From assembly GCA_902545035.1 (NCBI GenBank), contig CACCEJ010000009.1:1-33707 (forward strand): 33,707 nucleotides of DNA, read 5' to 3'. Positions within the stretch are counted from its first letter, which is position 1. The number at the start of each line of letters is the position of its first letter. The position numbers and the translations under genes were made by a program. Under the pieces are notes generated by a model, which made no database searches, was not told the DNA's origin, and saw nothing but the letters and a program-made list of their open reading frames with translations. Origin of the DNA: an uncultured Pelagibacteraceae bacterium (GTDB taxonomy: Bacteria; Pseudomonadota; Alphaproteobacteria; Pelagibacterales; Pelagibacteraceae). Positions 17,411 to 25,520 of the stretch are shown here, one piece after another.

Positions 17411-18331
17411 TTATTTACTTTTATTTTCTTTTTTACCCCAGCTAGACTCATTTTTTTTTTCACCATCTTTAATGGGTTTAATTTTTCCATTTGGTCTTAC
17501 TTTTTTTAATCCTTCAGCAACAACAATGTCACCCTCTTTTAAACCAGACTCCACTTCAAGATATCCTTCGTTTCTGTTGCCAACTTTAACTTCAACTCTG
17601 TTAGTTACATTCTCTTTATCTACTTTATAAATATAAACTTTATTACCTTCCAATATTACACTTGTATCTGGTATACCTAACGAAATTCTTTCATTATATT
17701 TGATTGTTACCTCCATTAAAGCACCAGGCAAAATCTCAGAATTTGTATTTTGCATTTTAACTCTAAGTCTTAAAGATCTATTACTAACATCAATTTTGCT
17801 GGCCAAAGAATCTACTATACCTTTATATATTTTATCTTTATTTCCAGAAAATTTTATATCAACACTTAGTCCTTTTTCTACAAATGGTGCAAATACTTCT
17901 GGAACATCAACATCAATAAATAAAAAAGATGCGTCTTCAATATCTATTACAACAGAGCTTTCGGAAACATTAATATCGTCAGAAAAGTTTCTTTTACCAA
18001 TTACTCCATCGAATGGTGCTGTTATAGTTCTATTTTTTAATTTAGCGACTACATCACCAGATTTAACGCTCGTATTATATTTTATATTCTCTAAAATTTC
18101 ATATTTTTCAATATTGTATGACTGTGTTTTAATTGGAACTGCTGTTCCAAAAGTTTCAATGATATTTTGAAATTTTCTTTGCTCAACTGTTTTGACTATA
18201 ATACCTGGTGGGGGTCTTTTACTAAATTTTTTTTTAAAATGGTTTCCAATCATAGTTCTAGCAATAATTACACCTGCAATGACTAGAAAAAAAATTACTA
18301 TTATTGATGTTATTTTAGTAGATCTTTTCAT
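17411..18331 (-). CDS. RND periplasmic adaptor (membrane fusion protein), hairpin-less form
   Basis: A 306-residue adaptor. Residues 7-27 form an N-terminal membrane anchor or uncleaved signal. The barrel-sandwich (lipoyl) half VKSGDVVAKL (89-98) is followed almost at once by the second half TITAPFDGVIG (102-112), so the alpha-helical hairpin that normally separates them and reaches the outer-membrane channel is missing. The beta-barrel region follows (about 120-195, including SLRLRVKMQN and LPGALMEVTI), then a membrane-proximal domain ending in EGDIVVAEGLKKVRPNGKI and a charged tail. Hairpin-less adaptors such as Borrelia BesA are known. It lies between the sulfurtransferase gene (two-base gap) and the pump gene. 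Confidence 0.9.
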   Translation of the reverse strand: MKRSTKITSIIVIFFLVIAGVIIARTMIGNHFKKKFSKRPPPGIIVKTVEQRKFQNIIETFGTAVPIKTQSYNIEKYEILENIKYNTSVKSGDVVAKLKNRTITAPFDGVIGKRNFSDDINVSESSVVIDIEDASFLFIDVDVPEVFAPFVEKGLSVDIKFSGNKDKIYKGIVDSLASKIDVSNRSLRLRVKMQNTNSEILPGALMEVTIKYNERISLGIPDTSVILEGNKVYIYKVDKENVTNRVEVKVGNRNEGYLEVESGLKEGDIVVAEGLKKVRPNGKIKPIKDGEKKNESSWGKKENKSK

Positions 18332-18333
18332 TT

Positions 18334-19149
18334 TTATAATCTTCCATATTCAGCCCATGAACCATCATAAACTGTAGGAGAATATGTATTATTTACGAGG
18401 GAATATGCAAGACCTAAAACGCATGCTGTTATACCAGATCCGCACGAAAAAACTCTTTTATCATCATTTAAATCAATGATTTCCCTGAATTTTTCTGAGA
18501 TCTCATTAACATTTTTAAAAGTATTGTTTGAGGTATTTATAATTTCTTTAAATGGAAGACATACAGAGTTTGGAATAGATCCACTTCTAACATTCTTCCT
18601 AGGATCAGGAACACTTCCATCAAATCTTTCCTTACTTCTTGCATCTATAACTGTGAAATTTTTTTGTTCAATGTTTTCATTTATTTCAAGAATACTTTTT
18701 ACCAGATTTTTATTTTCTGTTGCTCTGTAGGTTGATTTCTTTAAAATTGTCTTTTCACTTGTTACTTTTCTATTTTCTATTAGCCATTTTTTTAAACCAC
18801 CGTCTAAAACACTTACTAGTTGTTTATCATGACCGAAATAAATAAAATTGTACCAACCTCTACATGAACTTAAAACATCTGAGTTATCATAAATTACAAT
18901 TCTATCAGTATTAGATATGCCCATTGCTGATACTATTTCTTCCCATTTTTCTTTTGAAGGAAGCATGTGAGGTAAATCTGTATTTTGATCTGAATTTTTG
19001 TCTAAGTCAAAAAAAATTGCACCAGGAATATGATTTTTAAAATATTCCTCTTCAGGATTTCTATCAATTCCTGGCATATGCCACGAGCAGTCAATTATTT
19101 TGATGTCAATTAAATTATTTTCTAACCAATCTGATGTAACAAGTGACAT
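18334..19149 (-). CDS. sseA: Sulfurtransferase, 3-mercaptopyruvate type (two rhodanese domains)
   Basis: A 271-residue protein with two rhodanese domains. The first (about 1-130) begins LVTSDWLENNL and includes GHDKQLVSVLDGGLKKW. The second (about 150-271) holds the active loop CGSGITA with catalytic C236. The CGSG[VI]T loop is typical of mercaptopyruvate rather than thiosulfate sulfurtransferases. It should transfer sulfane sulfur from 3-mercaptopyruvate to thiol acceptors. The gene is packed between msrA (one-base gap) and the RND adaptor (two-base gap), suggesting a common transcript and a link to thiol or oxidative chemistry. Confidence 0.92.
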   Translation of the reverse strand: MSLVTSDWLENNLIDIKIIDCSWHMPGIDRNPEEEYFKNHIPGAIFFDLDKNSDQNTDLPHMLPSKEKWEEIVSAMGISNTDRIVIYDNSDVLSSCRGWYNFIYFGHDKQLVSVLDGGLKKWLIENRKVTSEKTILKKSTYRATENKNLVKSILEINENIEQKNFTVIDARSKERFDGSVPDPRKNVRSGSIPNSVCLPFKEIINTSNNTFKNVNEISEKFREIIDLNDDKRVFSCGSGITACVLGLAYSLVNNTYSPTVYDGSWAEYGRL

Positions 19150-19150
19150 T

Positions 19151-19594
19151 CTATCTTTTTTCTAGATACCTCTGATGATACTCTTCAGCAGTGCAGTAAT
19201 TTTTCAACTCAGATAGCTTAGTTACAACTTTTCCAGATAACCTTAAATTTTCCTCGTTCATTATTTTTTGAGCAATATTTTTTTGCTCATCATTAAGATA
19301 GAATATCTCACTTCTGTATTGTGTTCCAAAATCAGGACCTTGAGAGTTAAGTGTAGTTGGATCATGAAATTCAAAAAATTTCTTAATTATTTGCTCGTAT
19401 GTAATAACTTTTGGATCAAATTCTAATTTTACAGCTTCCGCATGATTAGTTGTTCCTGTACAAACTTCTCTATAATTTGTATTTGGACTGTTCCCTCCAC
19501 AATATCCAACCTCTGTCCTATAGATGCCTTCTAATTGTCCATATTTTTTTTCTGGACCCCAGAAACATCCCAAAGCTAAGACTGCTATTTCCAT
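19151..19594 (-). CDS. msrA: Peptide-methionine (S)-S-oxide reductase
   Basis: A 147-residue enzyme that reduces methionine-S-sulfoxide in proteins. The catalytic C10 lies in LGCFWGPEKKY, followed by the family segments GIYRTEVGYCGG and YREVCTGTTNHAEAV, then DFGTQYRSEIFY and the terminal AEEYHQRYLEK. It is shorter than the E. coli enzyme because it has almost no N-terminal extension, and so is cytosolic. A cysteine in LKNYCTAEEYH may serve as resolving residue. It heads the tightly packed minus-strand unit with the sulfurtransferase and RND genes, and is divergent from the DMT permease gene across 34 bases. Confidence 0.96.
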   Translation of the reverse strand: MEIAVLALGCFWGPEKKYGQLEGIYRTEVGYCGGNSPNTNYREVCTGTTNHAEAVKLEFDPKVITYEQIIKKFFEFHDPTTLNSQGPDFGTQYRSEIFYLNDEQKNIAQKIMNEENLRLSGKVVTKLSELKNYCTAEEYHQRYLEKR

Positions 19595-19628
19595 AGATTA
19601 ATGTTATAATAATAATATAATTTAATCC

Positions 19629-20510
19629 ATGTTATCTAAAAATCAATTAGGCTTTTTGTACATGTTTCTGTCAGTGTGTGCATTTTCAATGATGGACTTA
19701 CTTGTTAAGTGGTCTGAGAATTATCCTGTTGGTGAAGTTCTTTTTTTTAGAGGAATTTGTGGATTAATACCTATATTTTTTTTAATACCAAAAGAAAAAT
19801 ACAAAAATTTTTATAAAACAGATCGACCTAAATTACACTTCTATAGATGTGCTGCAGGATTAATGGCAATAGTATCTGTATTTATTGCACTGAGAAATTT
19901 ACCATTGGCAACTGTAGTAGGTATTTCTTTTGCAGCACCGATTTTTGCAACAATTTTATCTATATATTTTTTGTCAGAAAAAATCGGTAAATATCGTTGG
20001 TTAGCGGTTTTAATTGGTTTTCTTGGAGTAATAATTATTACACAACCAGGTATTTCGGATTTAAATTTTTATTATATTTACCCAATAATTTTTTGTTTAG
20101 GAATGTCATATGTTGCAATTGCTATCAGGCAGTTATCTACATCTGAACCAGTTTGGCTTATTTCTTTTTATTTTTCAGTAGCGATATCTATTTTAGGTTT
20201 GTTTACAATTCCATTTGGATGGGTAATGCCTACATTAAAAGATTTTATTCTTTTGTGTATGATTGGTTTGCTTGGTGGTATTGCAAATTTACTACTTGGA
20301 CAATCTTACAAACTTTCAGAAGTTTCTTTAGTTACTCCGCTTAAGTATTTAAGCTTAGTATTTGCAATTGTATTTGGTTATTTTATTTGGAATGAAATAC
20401 CATCTTATAAAACTTTATTGGGTTCATTACTTGTGGTGTTATCTTCATTAATTATATTTAGAAGAGAAATCTATTTGAAAAAACCAAACTTAATTTTTAA
20501 AAATGAGTAA
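19629..20510 (+). CDS. EamA/DMT-superfamily permease
   Basis: A 293-residue integral membrane protein with about ten hydrophobic segments arranged as two EamA repeats: the first starts at QLGFLYMFLSVCAFSMMDLLVK and ends near IIITQPG (quoted: GFLYMFLSVCAFSMMDLL), the second runs from about 150 to 285. Features include FFRGICGLIPIF and ATVVGISFAAPIFATILS. Members export or import amino acids, metabolites or nucleotide-sugars; the substrate cannot be read from sequence. A TATAAT (19616-19621) ends seven bases before the ATG. It overlaps the next gene by eight bases (ATGAGTAA), so the two are translated together. Confidence 0.9.
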   Translation: MLSKNQLGFLYMFLSVCAFSMMDLLVKWSENYPVGEVLFFRGICGLIPIFFLIPKEKYKNFYKTDRPKLHFYRCAAGLMAIVSVFIALRNLPLATVVGISFAAPIFATILSIYFLSEKIGKYRWLAVLIGFLGVIIITQPGISDLNFYYIYPIIFCLGMSYVAIAIRQLSTSEPVWLISFYFSVAISILGLFTIPFGWVMPTLKDFILLCMIGLLGGIANLLLGQSYKLSEVSLVTPLKYLSLVFAIVFGYFIWNEIPSYKTLLGSLLVVLSSLIIFRREIYLKKPNLIFKNE

Positions 20511-21126
20511 ACCTCCAATTTATTGGTCAAAAGCAGTAAAGTATCTTTCTAAGGATAAGATAATGAAGAAACTTATTTCTAAATACAAAGATAAAACCTT
20601 AACAACAAGAAAAGATATTTTTTTATCCTTATGTAAAAGTATAATAGGACAACAGATAAGTGTTGCAGCAGCAAATTCTGTATTTTTAAAGTTTAAAAAA
20701 GAATGTAGAGGAAAGATAAATCCAAAAGTGGTTAATGCTATTACTCCAAGTCGGTTGAAAAAATGTGGTTTAAGCAGACAAAAGGTTAGAGGAATTAAAG
20801 AATTGGCAAAAAAATTTGTAAATAAAACATTTAATCCAAGAGTTATAAAAAAAATGGGAGACGAGGAGGCAATTCTTTATTTATCTGGGTTAAGACAAAT
20901 AGGTAGATGGTCTGCAGAGATGATATTACTATTTACTTACAATAGATCTAACATATGGCCCGTTCAAGATATTGGTTTACTTAGAGCTATTTCAAACAAT
21001 TATAGGAAAAGCTATTTACCACCCATGAGCTATGTAAATCGATTGAAAAAGAGGTTTTCTCCATATTGTTCCGTAGCCACCTGGTATCTGTGGCGTTCCA
21101 TAGACGATGAGCCTATACAATATTAA
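20503..21126 (+). CDS. DNA-3-methyladenine glycosylase II (AlkA-like, HhH-GPD)
   Basis: A 207-residue base-excision glycosylase. The helix-hairpin-helix lies in LSGLRQIGRWSAEMIL and the catalytic aspartate D156 in WPVQDIGLLRA. An N-terminal IIGQQISVAAANSVF matches the substrate-pocket helix of AlkA/MAG proteins. It should remove alkylated purines such as 3-methyladenine. It lacks the N-terminal TATA-box-like domain of E. coli AlkA, as is common in short bacterial forms, and has no iron-sulfur cysteine cluster, which argues against Nth or MutY. It overlaps the DMT gene upstream by eight bases and converges with a DUF1330 gene by four. Confidence 0.92.
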   Translation: MSKPPIYWSKAVKYLSKDKIMKKLISKYKDKTLTTRKDIFLSLCKSIIGQQISVAAANSVFLKFKKECRGKINPKVVNAITPSRLKKCGLSRQKVRGIKELAKKFVNKTFNPRVIKKMGDEEAILYLSGLRQIGRWSAEMILLFTYNRSNIWPVQDIGLLRAISNNYRKSYLPPMSYVNRLKKRFSPYCSVATWYLWRSIDDEPIQY

Positions 21127-21410
21127 GTACCTTCAACTATTTGATGATGTCTTACAGCATGGTCTTTAATAACTTCTAGTGCTTCTTGATATTCAGGGGA
21201 ATCATAAAATTCTATTGCTGTGTTATAATTTGGAAATTCAACTACAGTTGTTCGAGGAGAGTTTATTCCTTCATTTGTTCTATTTTTTCCACCTCTAATT
21301 ATAAATATCCCTGAGTATTTGTCTGCAGCAATCCTGGCTTTTAGTGCATATTCCTTTAATTTTTCCTCACTATTAATTTTTTCCCACACACAAACTACAT
21401 AACCTTTCAT
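21123..21410 (-). CDS. DUF1330 family protein (copy 1)
   Basis: A 95-residue small protein of the dimeric alpha-beta barrel superfamily, DUF1330 family: RGGKNRTNEG in the middle, then TTVVEFPNYNTAIEFYDSPEYQEA, the hallmark segment (quoted: VVEFPNYNTAIEFYDSPEY). Function of the family is unknown. AAGGA lies five bases upstream of the ATG, and a good promoter (21429-21456) precedes it, so it is probably transcribed separately from the second copy. It is a clear paralogue of the gene at 21462-21755 and shares its domain order and length. Confidence 0.88.
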   Translation of the reverse strand: MKGYVVCVWEKINSEEKLKEYALKARIAADKYSGIFIIRGGKNRTNEGINSPRTTVVEFPNYNTAIEFYDSPEYQEALEVIKDHAVRHHQIVEGT

Positions 21411-21428
21411 AATTTTCCTTTACTTATC

Positions 21429-21456
21429 ATTATATAATCAATTTTTACTTTATCAA
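21429..21456 (-). promoter_or_regulatory. Sigma-70 promoter of DUF1330 copy 1
   Basis: On the minus strand TTGATA (21456-21451) and a perfect TATAAT (21434-21429) are separated by 16 bases. The predicted start (about 21422) is just upstream of AAGGA and the ATG at 21410. Here the message has a short normal leader with a ribosome binding site. Confidence 0.55.
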
Positions 21457-21461
21457 ATTTG

Positions 21462-21755
21462 TTATTGTTCCACTCCTTCAACAATAAACATTATTCTCTT
21501 AGTTGTATCCTCCGCATGATTCCAAGCAGATTTATATTCAGTTGACTCATGGCATGACATAGCATCATTGTAAGTCGGAAACTCCCATATTACAGTACGC
21601 ACAACGTTTGGGCCACTAAATGACTTTAATTTTCCACCTCTAACTACTGGTTTCCCCCCATAACTTTTTATTATAGGAACAGCCTTTTCTCCATATTTCT
21701 TTAAGTTATCCTGGCTTGAGATTTCTAAGTATAGACTTATCCAATAAGTTTTCAT
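21462..21755 (-). CDS. DUF1330 family protein (copy 2)
   Basis: A 97-residue paralogue of the neighbouring DUF1330 protein, with VVRGGKLKSFSG, then TVIWEFPTYNDAMSCHESTEY and a C-terminal IMFIVEGVE. It starts MKTYWISLYLEI. An AAGGA precedes the ATG at 21755. The two copies are about 50 bases apart, point the same way, and differ enough to suggest an old duplication. The biochemical role is unknown; related proteins form dimeric barrels that may bind small ligands. Confidence 0.87.
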   Translation of the reverse strand: MKTYWISLYLEISSQDNLKKYGEKAVPIIKSYGGKPVVRGGKLKSFSGPNVVRTVIWEFPTYNDAMSCHESTEYKSAWNHAEDTTKRIMFIVEGVEQ

Positions 21756-21798
21756 ATTTATCCTTTTTTAATATTTTTATTTATGATACCAAATTTTT

Positions 21799-22320
21799 AT
21801 GTCTGATAAATTAATAATTAGTTATGAAGAATACAAAACTGCTGTTGAAAAACTTGCTCTAGAAATAGAAAAAAATTATGAGCCAACAGTTCTAGTTGGA
21901 ATAATGAGAGGTGCGGCTCCAATCATTGATATTTTGTCTAGAATTTTTAAACTACCAACAGCTTATGTTGTCATCCAAAGTTACTCTGGTGATACTGTTC
22001 AAAATAAACAAGGAGAACTTATCTTCGCCAGAGATATTAGTGCAATTACAACTAATGAAAATTTTAAAAAAGTATTGTTGGTAGATGATTTGTCCGATAC
22101 AGGTTTAACATTGAATAAAAGTATAGATTGGTTGAAAGAGTATGATCCAATAAAAAATTATATTAAAGAGATAAAGACAGCATGTCTATGGAAAAAAAAA
22201 TCATCTTCTTTTACTCCTGACTTTTGTCCAATTTTATTAAAAAATGATCCTTGGATAGTTCAACCGTCAGAGTATTATGATGAAGTAGATATCGAAGCGT
22301 TAAAAAAAAAACATTCATAG
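21799..22320 (+). CDS. Purine-type phosphoribosyltransferase
   Basis: A 173-residue type I phosphoribosyltransferase. The PRPP-binding loop VLLVDDLSDTGLTL is complete, and VGIMRGAAPIIDILSR provides the early glycine-rich turn. The C-terminal DPWIVQPSEYY resembles xanthine/hypoxanthine/guanine phosphoribosyltransferases. It would convert a free purine base plus PRPP to the nucleotide. The gene ends against a shared terminator and faces the nucleoside-type ABC importer, a context consistent with purine salvage. The exact base is not determined; the family also includes regulatory members without catalytic activity. Confidence 0.85.
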   Translation: MSDKLIISYEEYKTAVEKLALEIEKNYEPTVLVGIMRGAAPIIDILSRIFKLPTAYVVIQSYSGDTVQNKQGELIFARDISAITTNENFKKVLLVDDLSDTGLTLNKSIDWLKEYDPIKNYIKEIKTACLWKKKSSSFTPDFCPILLKNDPWIVQPSEYYDEVDIEALKKKHS

Positions 22321-22327
22321 CAAAAAA

Positions 22328-22349
22328 AAGGCCAGACTAAGCTGGCCTT
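22328..22349. terminator. Bidirectional intrinsic terminator
   Basis: AAGGCCAG and CTGGCCTT form an eight-base-pair stem around ACTAAG. On the minus strand it is followed by eight T residues, an excellent terminator for the substrate-binding protein gene. On the plus strand it is followed by TTAAATTT, a weaker end for the phosphoribosyltransferase gene. Confidence 0.85.
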
Positions 22350-22372
22350 AAATTTAAATTTTAAATAAGAAG

Positions 22373-23437
22373 TTACTGCGGAATATCTCCTTCTACTCCC
22401 TTAACATAAACATTCATACCAGCTAACATCCCGTCATCTGCCACTGAACCCTCAGCTACAAGAATGTTTCCTTTTTGATCATAAATTGGACCAGTAAATG
22501 AATGGGTTTTGCCAGATGCTAAGTCTTTTTGAAGTTGTTCTACCTCCTTAACTAAATCACTTCCCATTGCAGAATTATATGGAGCCATAGCAACCATTCC
22601 TTCTTTTAATCCATGCCAAGTATCCTGTTGTTTCCATGTACCATCTCTTGCAGCGATAGATCTTTCTACATAGTAAGGTGCCCAATCATCAATAATAGAT
22701 GTTAAAATCGATTTTGGTGCGAATCTTTGCATATCACTAGCTTGACCAAATGACCAAACTCCAGCCTTTTCAGCCACTTGTACAGGTGCAGTACTGTCAG
22801 TGTGTTGCATTATAACATCCGCTCCTTGATCAATTAAAGCTTGAGCAGCTTCTGACTCTTTACCTGGATCATACCAAGTAAATACCCAAACTATTTTTGT
22901 TTTAATATCAGGATTAACTTTTTGGGCTGCCAGTGTCATAGCATTAATTCCTCTTATAACTTCAGGAATTGGAAAAGAAGCAATATATCCAATAACATTT
23001 GTTTTTGTCATCTTTCCTGCCATGTGTCCTAACAAAGTTCTTCCTTCATAAAATCTTGCAGAATACGTGGATACATTTGAATGTTCTCTTTTGTATCCAG
23101 TTGCATGCTCAAATTTTACATTTGGAAAATCTTTAGCAACTTTGTTTGTAGGATCCATATACCCAAAGCTTGTAGTAAAAATTAGATCATGTCCAGATTG
23201 TGCTAACTGTCTTATAACTCTTTCTGCGTCCGCACCCTCTGGTACACTTTCCACATAAGTAGTTTTTATTCCAGCCGCTTCTACTGCTTTTCTTCCTTCA
23301 TCATGTTGGTATGTCCATCCATGGTCCCCAGTAGGTCCAACATAAACAAAACCAACTTTAAAATCTGCATTAGCTTGTCCACTTACACCAAGCAAAAATA
23401 ACACAGAAATTATATATCTTAAAAAGTTTTTATACAT
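22373..23437 (-). CDS. BMP-family ABC transporter substrate-binding protein
   Basis: A 354-residue periplasmic protein. A signal peptide ends after ANA at residue 24. There is no lipobox cysteine, so it is a soluble rather than lipid-anchored binding protein. The sequence shows BMP/PnrA features: VGFVYVGPTGDHGWTYQHDEG, ADVIMQHTDSTAP and ILTSIIDDWAPY (quoted in short: GPTGDHGWTYQHDEG). PnrA-type proteins bind purine nucleosides. The SD sequence AAAGGGG upstream of the ATG is strong, and an 87-base gap separates it from the permease gene, suggesting higher expression than the rest of the importer. It is the last gene of the unit, before a strong terminator. Confidence 0.92.
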   Translation of the reverse strand: MYKNFLRYIISVLFLLGVSGQANADFKVGFVYVGPTGDHGWTYQHDEGRKAVEAAGIKTTYVESVPEGADAERVIRQLAQSGHDLIFTTSFGYMDPTNKVAKDFPNVKFEHATGYKREHSNVSTYSARFYEGRTLLGHMAGKMTKTNVIGYIASFPIPEVIRGINAMTLAAQKVNPDIKTKIVWVFTWYDPGKESEAAQALIDQGADVIMQHTDSTAPVQVAEKAGVWSFGQASDMQRFAPKSILTSIIDDWAPYYVERSIAARDGTWKQQDTWHGLKEGMVAMAPYNSAMGSDLVKEVEQLQKDLASGKTHSFTGPIYDQKGNILVAEGSVADDGMLAGMNVYVKGVEGDIPQ

Positions 23438-23524
23438 TTGATTCCCCTTTAAATTTAATTTTGTGATACTACAAACTAAGCAAGATTCTAATAAAAAAAA
23501 ATATTTATTTTGGAATAGCTAACA

Positions 23525-24457
23525 TCACTTTTCCTTATAGAAGATTTGTCCCAAGGATGTTGGTGTGTTTAGTTTTATTTTTCTACTGTCACGAGAAATT
23601 ACAACTAAAACTATTATCGTCATGATGTATGGTAATGCACTTAATAATTGAACTGGAATTCTTAAACCTACAGCTTGCATGTGTAATTGCAAAATTGTTA
23701 TTCCACCAAATATTAATGCTCCTATTAAAACTTTTATCGGGCTCCATGTTGCAAAAACTACTAGTGCAAGTGCAATCCACCCTCTTCCTCCAGTCATATT
23801 TTCAATCCATTGAGGGGTGTAAATTAATGAAAGATAAGCTCCTGCCAATCCACACATAGCTCCACCATAAAGAATACAACTATACCTCACTAAAGTTACG
23901 TTAATTCCCTGATTAGATGCTGATGTTGGTGAGTCTCCTACAGCTCTAATTATTAATCCAATTTTTGTTTTTTTAAGAAAATAATTTGTCAAAAAAGGCA
24001 ATAAAAATGCAAAGTATAATATTATTGAGTGTCCAAATAAAATTGGTCCCAAAAAAGGAACATTTTCCTTTAGATTTACGAATAATAAGGGAAATTCTTT
24101 TCCTGGTATTCCAACAAAATTCTTTCCTATCATTGCCGACATACCAATACCAAAAATAGTTAATGCAAGTCCGGTAGCAACATGGTTTGTTAGAAGCGAT
24201 TGCGTAAGCACACCAAAAATAATTGAGATAATTAGACCAGAAAGCATTGAGCCAATCACAGCTAAAAATAAGTTGTCTGTTATAACCATTAATGCAAAGC
24301 CCGAAATTGCCCCAATGATCATCATTCCTTCTACTCCAAGATTTAATACACCAGATCTTTCAGTTATTAATTCTCCAGATGCAGCAAGTATCAATGGGAC
24401 CGATGATGCCATAATTGCACCAATCAATATACCGATGAAATTTAAATCAAAGCTCAT
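23525..24457 (-). CDS. ABC transporter permease (NupQ/YufQ-like)
   Basis: A 310-residue inner-membrane permease with 8 or more hydrophobic segments. Typical features of the second permease in nucleoside importers are SGVLNLGVEGMMIIGA near the start and TSASNQGINVTLVRYSCILYGGAMCGLAGAYLS in the cytoplasmic coupling region (quoted: NQGINVTLVRYSCILYGGA). It pairs with the longer permease encoded just upstream, whose end it overlaps by 11 bases. It carries the nucleoside or related substrate across the membrane with that partner and the duplicated ATPase. Confidence 0.93.
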   Translation of the reverse strand: MSFDLNFIGILIGAIMASSVPLILAASGELITERSGVLNLGVEGMMIIGAISGFALMVITDNLFLAVIGSMLSGLIISIIFGVLTQSLLTNHVATGLALTIFGIGMSAMIGKNFVGIPGKEFPLLFVNLKENVPFLGPILFGHSIILYFAFLLPFLTNYFLKKTKIGLIIRAVGDSPTSASNQGINVTLVRYSCILYGGAMCGLAGAYLSLIYTPQWIENMTGGRGWIALALVVFATWSPIKVLIGALIFGGITILQLHMQAVGLRIPVQLLSALPYIMTIIVLVVISRDSRKIKLNTPTSLGQIFYKEK

Positions 24458-25520
24458 TTTTTTTTAGACCTAAAAATTTTATTTTAAAAAATAGTAAGTA
24501 ATCAGATCCAAGAAGAAAGAATAAAATCATTCCTTGAAATACTTGACCTGTATATTTGGGTACTTGTAAAAAAATCTGTGCTGTTTCTGCACCTAAATAA
24601 GTTAGAGCAACAATTAGTGAAGCAAATATAATTCCAACTGGATTTAACCTTCCTAAGAAAGCAACTATTATTGCGGTGAAACCATAGTCTGGTGAAATAT
24701 TTCTATGTAACTGGCCTATGGGTCCAGTTATTTCCCCAACTCCTGCAAGACCTGCACATGCTCCACTGATCATAAAAACTATAATGATCATTGTCTTCCC
24801 TTTGTAGCCTGCATATTTTGCAGTCTTTAAACTAAGACCTGATACTTTTATTTGAAACCCCAAATATGTTTTGTATAAAATTAACCAACTTAAGAATACA
24901 GTTATCAAAGTTATAAAAATTCCTGCATGAATTCTTAAACCATCAAACAAAATGGGCATCCTTGCAGATTCACTAAATTGTCTTGTTTCAGGAAAGTTAA
25001 AACCTTCAGGATTACTCCATGGACCAACCACTAAGTAATCTAATAATAATTTAGCTACGTAAACGAGCATTAAGCTGACTAAAATTTCATTTGTATTAAA
25101 ATAAGTTTTCAAAATTGCCGGTATCATTGCAAATATCATTCCTCCAATTGCGCCAGATAAAATAATTATTGGCAAAACATAAAAACCATCATGACCATAA
25201 AATAATAAAGCAACCCCACCTCCAACAATTCCTCCAAAAATGAGCTGCCCTTCGGCGCCAATGTTCCAATTATTACTTTTAAAACAAAAAGATAAACCAA
25301 TTGCTATTAAGCAAAGTGGTGTTGCTTTTATCAAAAGCTCACTAAAGCCGTATAAGTCAGAAATAGGTGTTATAAAAAAAAATTTTAAAGCTTCTATAGG
25401 ATTAAAACCCAAGACATAAAAAATAATTCCCCCGCCAAATAAAGTAAGAAAAATTGCCAAAATTGGAGTTAAAAAGTAAATTGAGGGCGAAACATCATTT
25501 CGTTTTTCAATTTTAATCAA
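24447..25520 (-). CDS. ABC transporter permease (NupP/YufP-like)
   Basis: A 357-residue permease, longer than its partner. It contains FKSNNWNIGAEGQLIFGGIVG, the counterpart of the partner's NLGVEG segment (quoted: NNWNIGAEGQLIFG), and a coupling loop around YAGYKGKTMIIIVFMISGA. It begins with an N-terminal membrane helix at about residues 15-36. It overlaps the ATPase gene by eight bases and the second permease by 11, forming a single translated unit. Its pairing with a BMP-type binding protein identifies the importer as the purine nucleoside class. Confidence 0.93.
   Translation of the reverse strand: MIKIEKRNDVSPSIYFLTPILAIFLTLFGGGIIFYVLGFNPIEALKFFFITPISDLYGFSELLIKATPLCLIAIGLSFCFKSNNWNIGAEGQLIFGGIVGGGVALLFYGHDGFYVLPIIILSGAIGGMIFAMIPAILKTYFNTNEILVSLMLVYVAKLLLDYLVVGPWSNPEGFNFPETRQFSESARMPILFDGLRIHAGIFITLITVFLSWLILYKTYLGFQIKVSGLSLKTAKYAGYKGKTMIIIVFMISGACAGLAGVGEITGPIGQLHRNISPDYGFTAIIVAFLGRLNPVGIIFASLIVALTYLGAETAQIFLQVPKYTGQVFQGMILFFLLGSDYLLFFKIKFLGLKKNEL

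Noticed and set aside
17700-18170. A 156-codon open frame antisense to the RND adaptor gene
   Set aside because: It mirrors the adaptor coding sequence, has no recognisable domain, and the adaptor reads well in its own frame.
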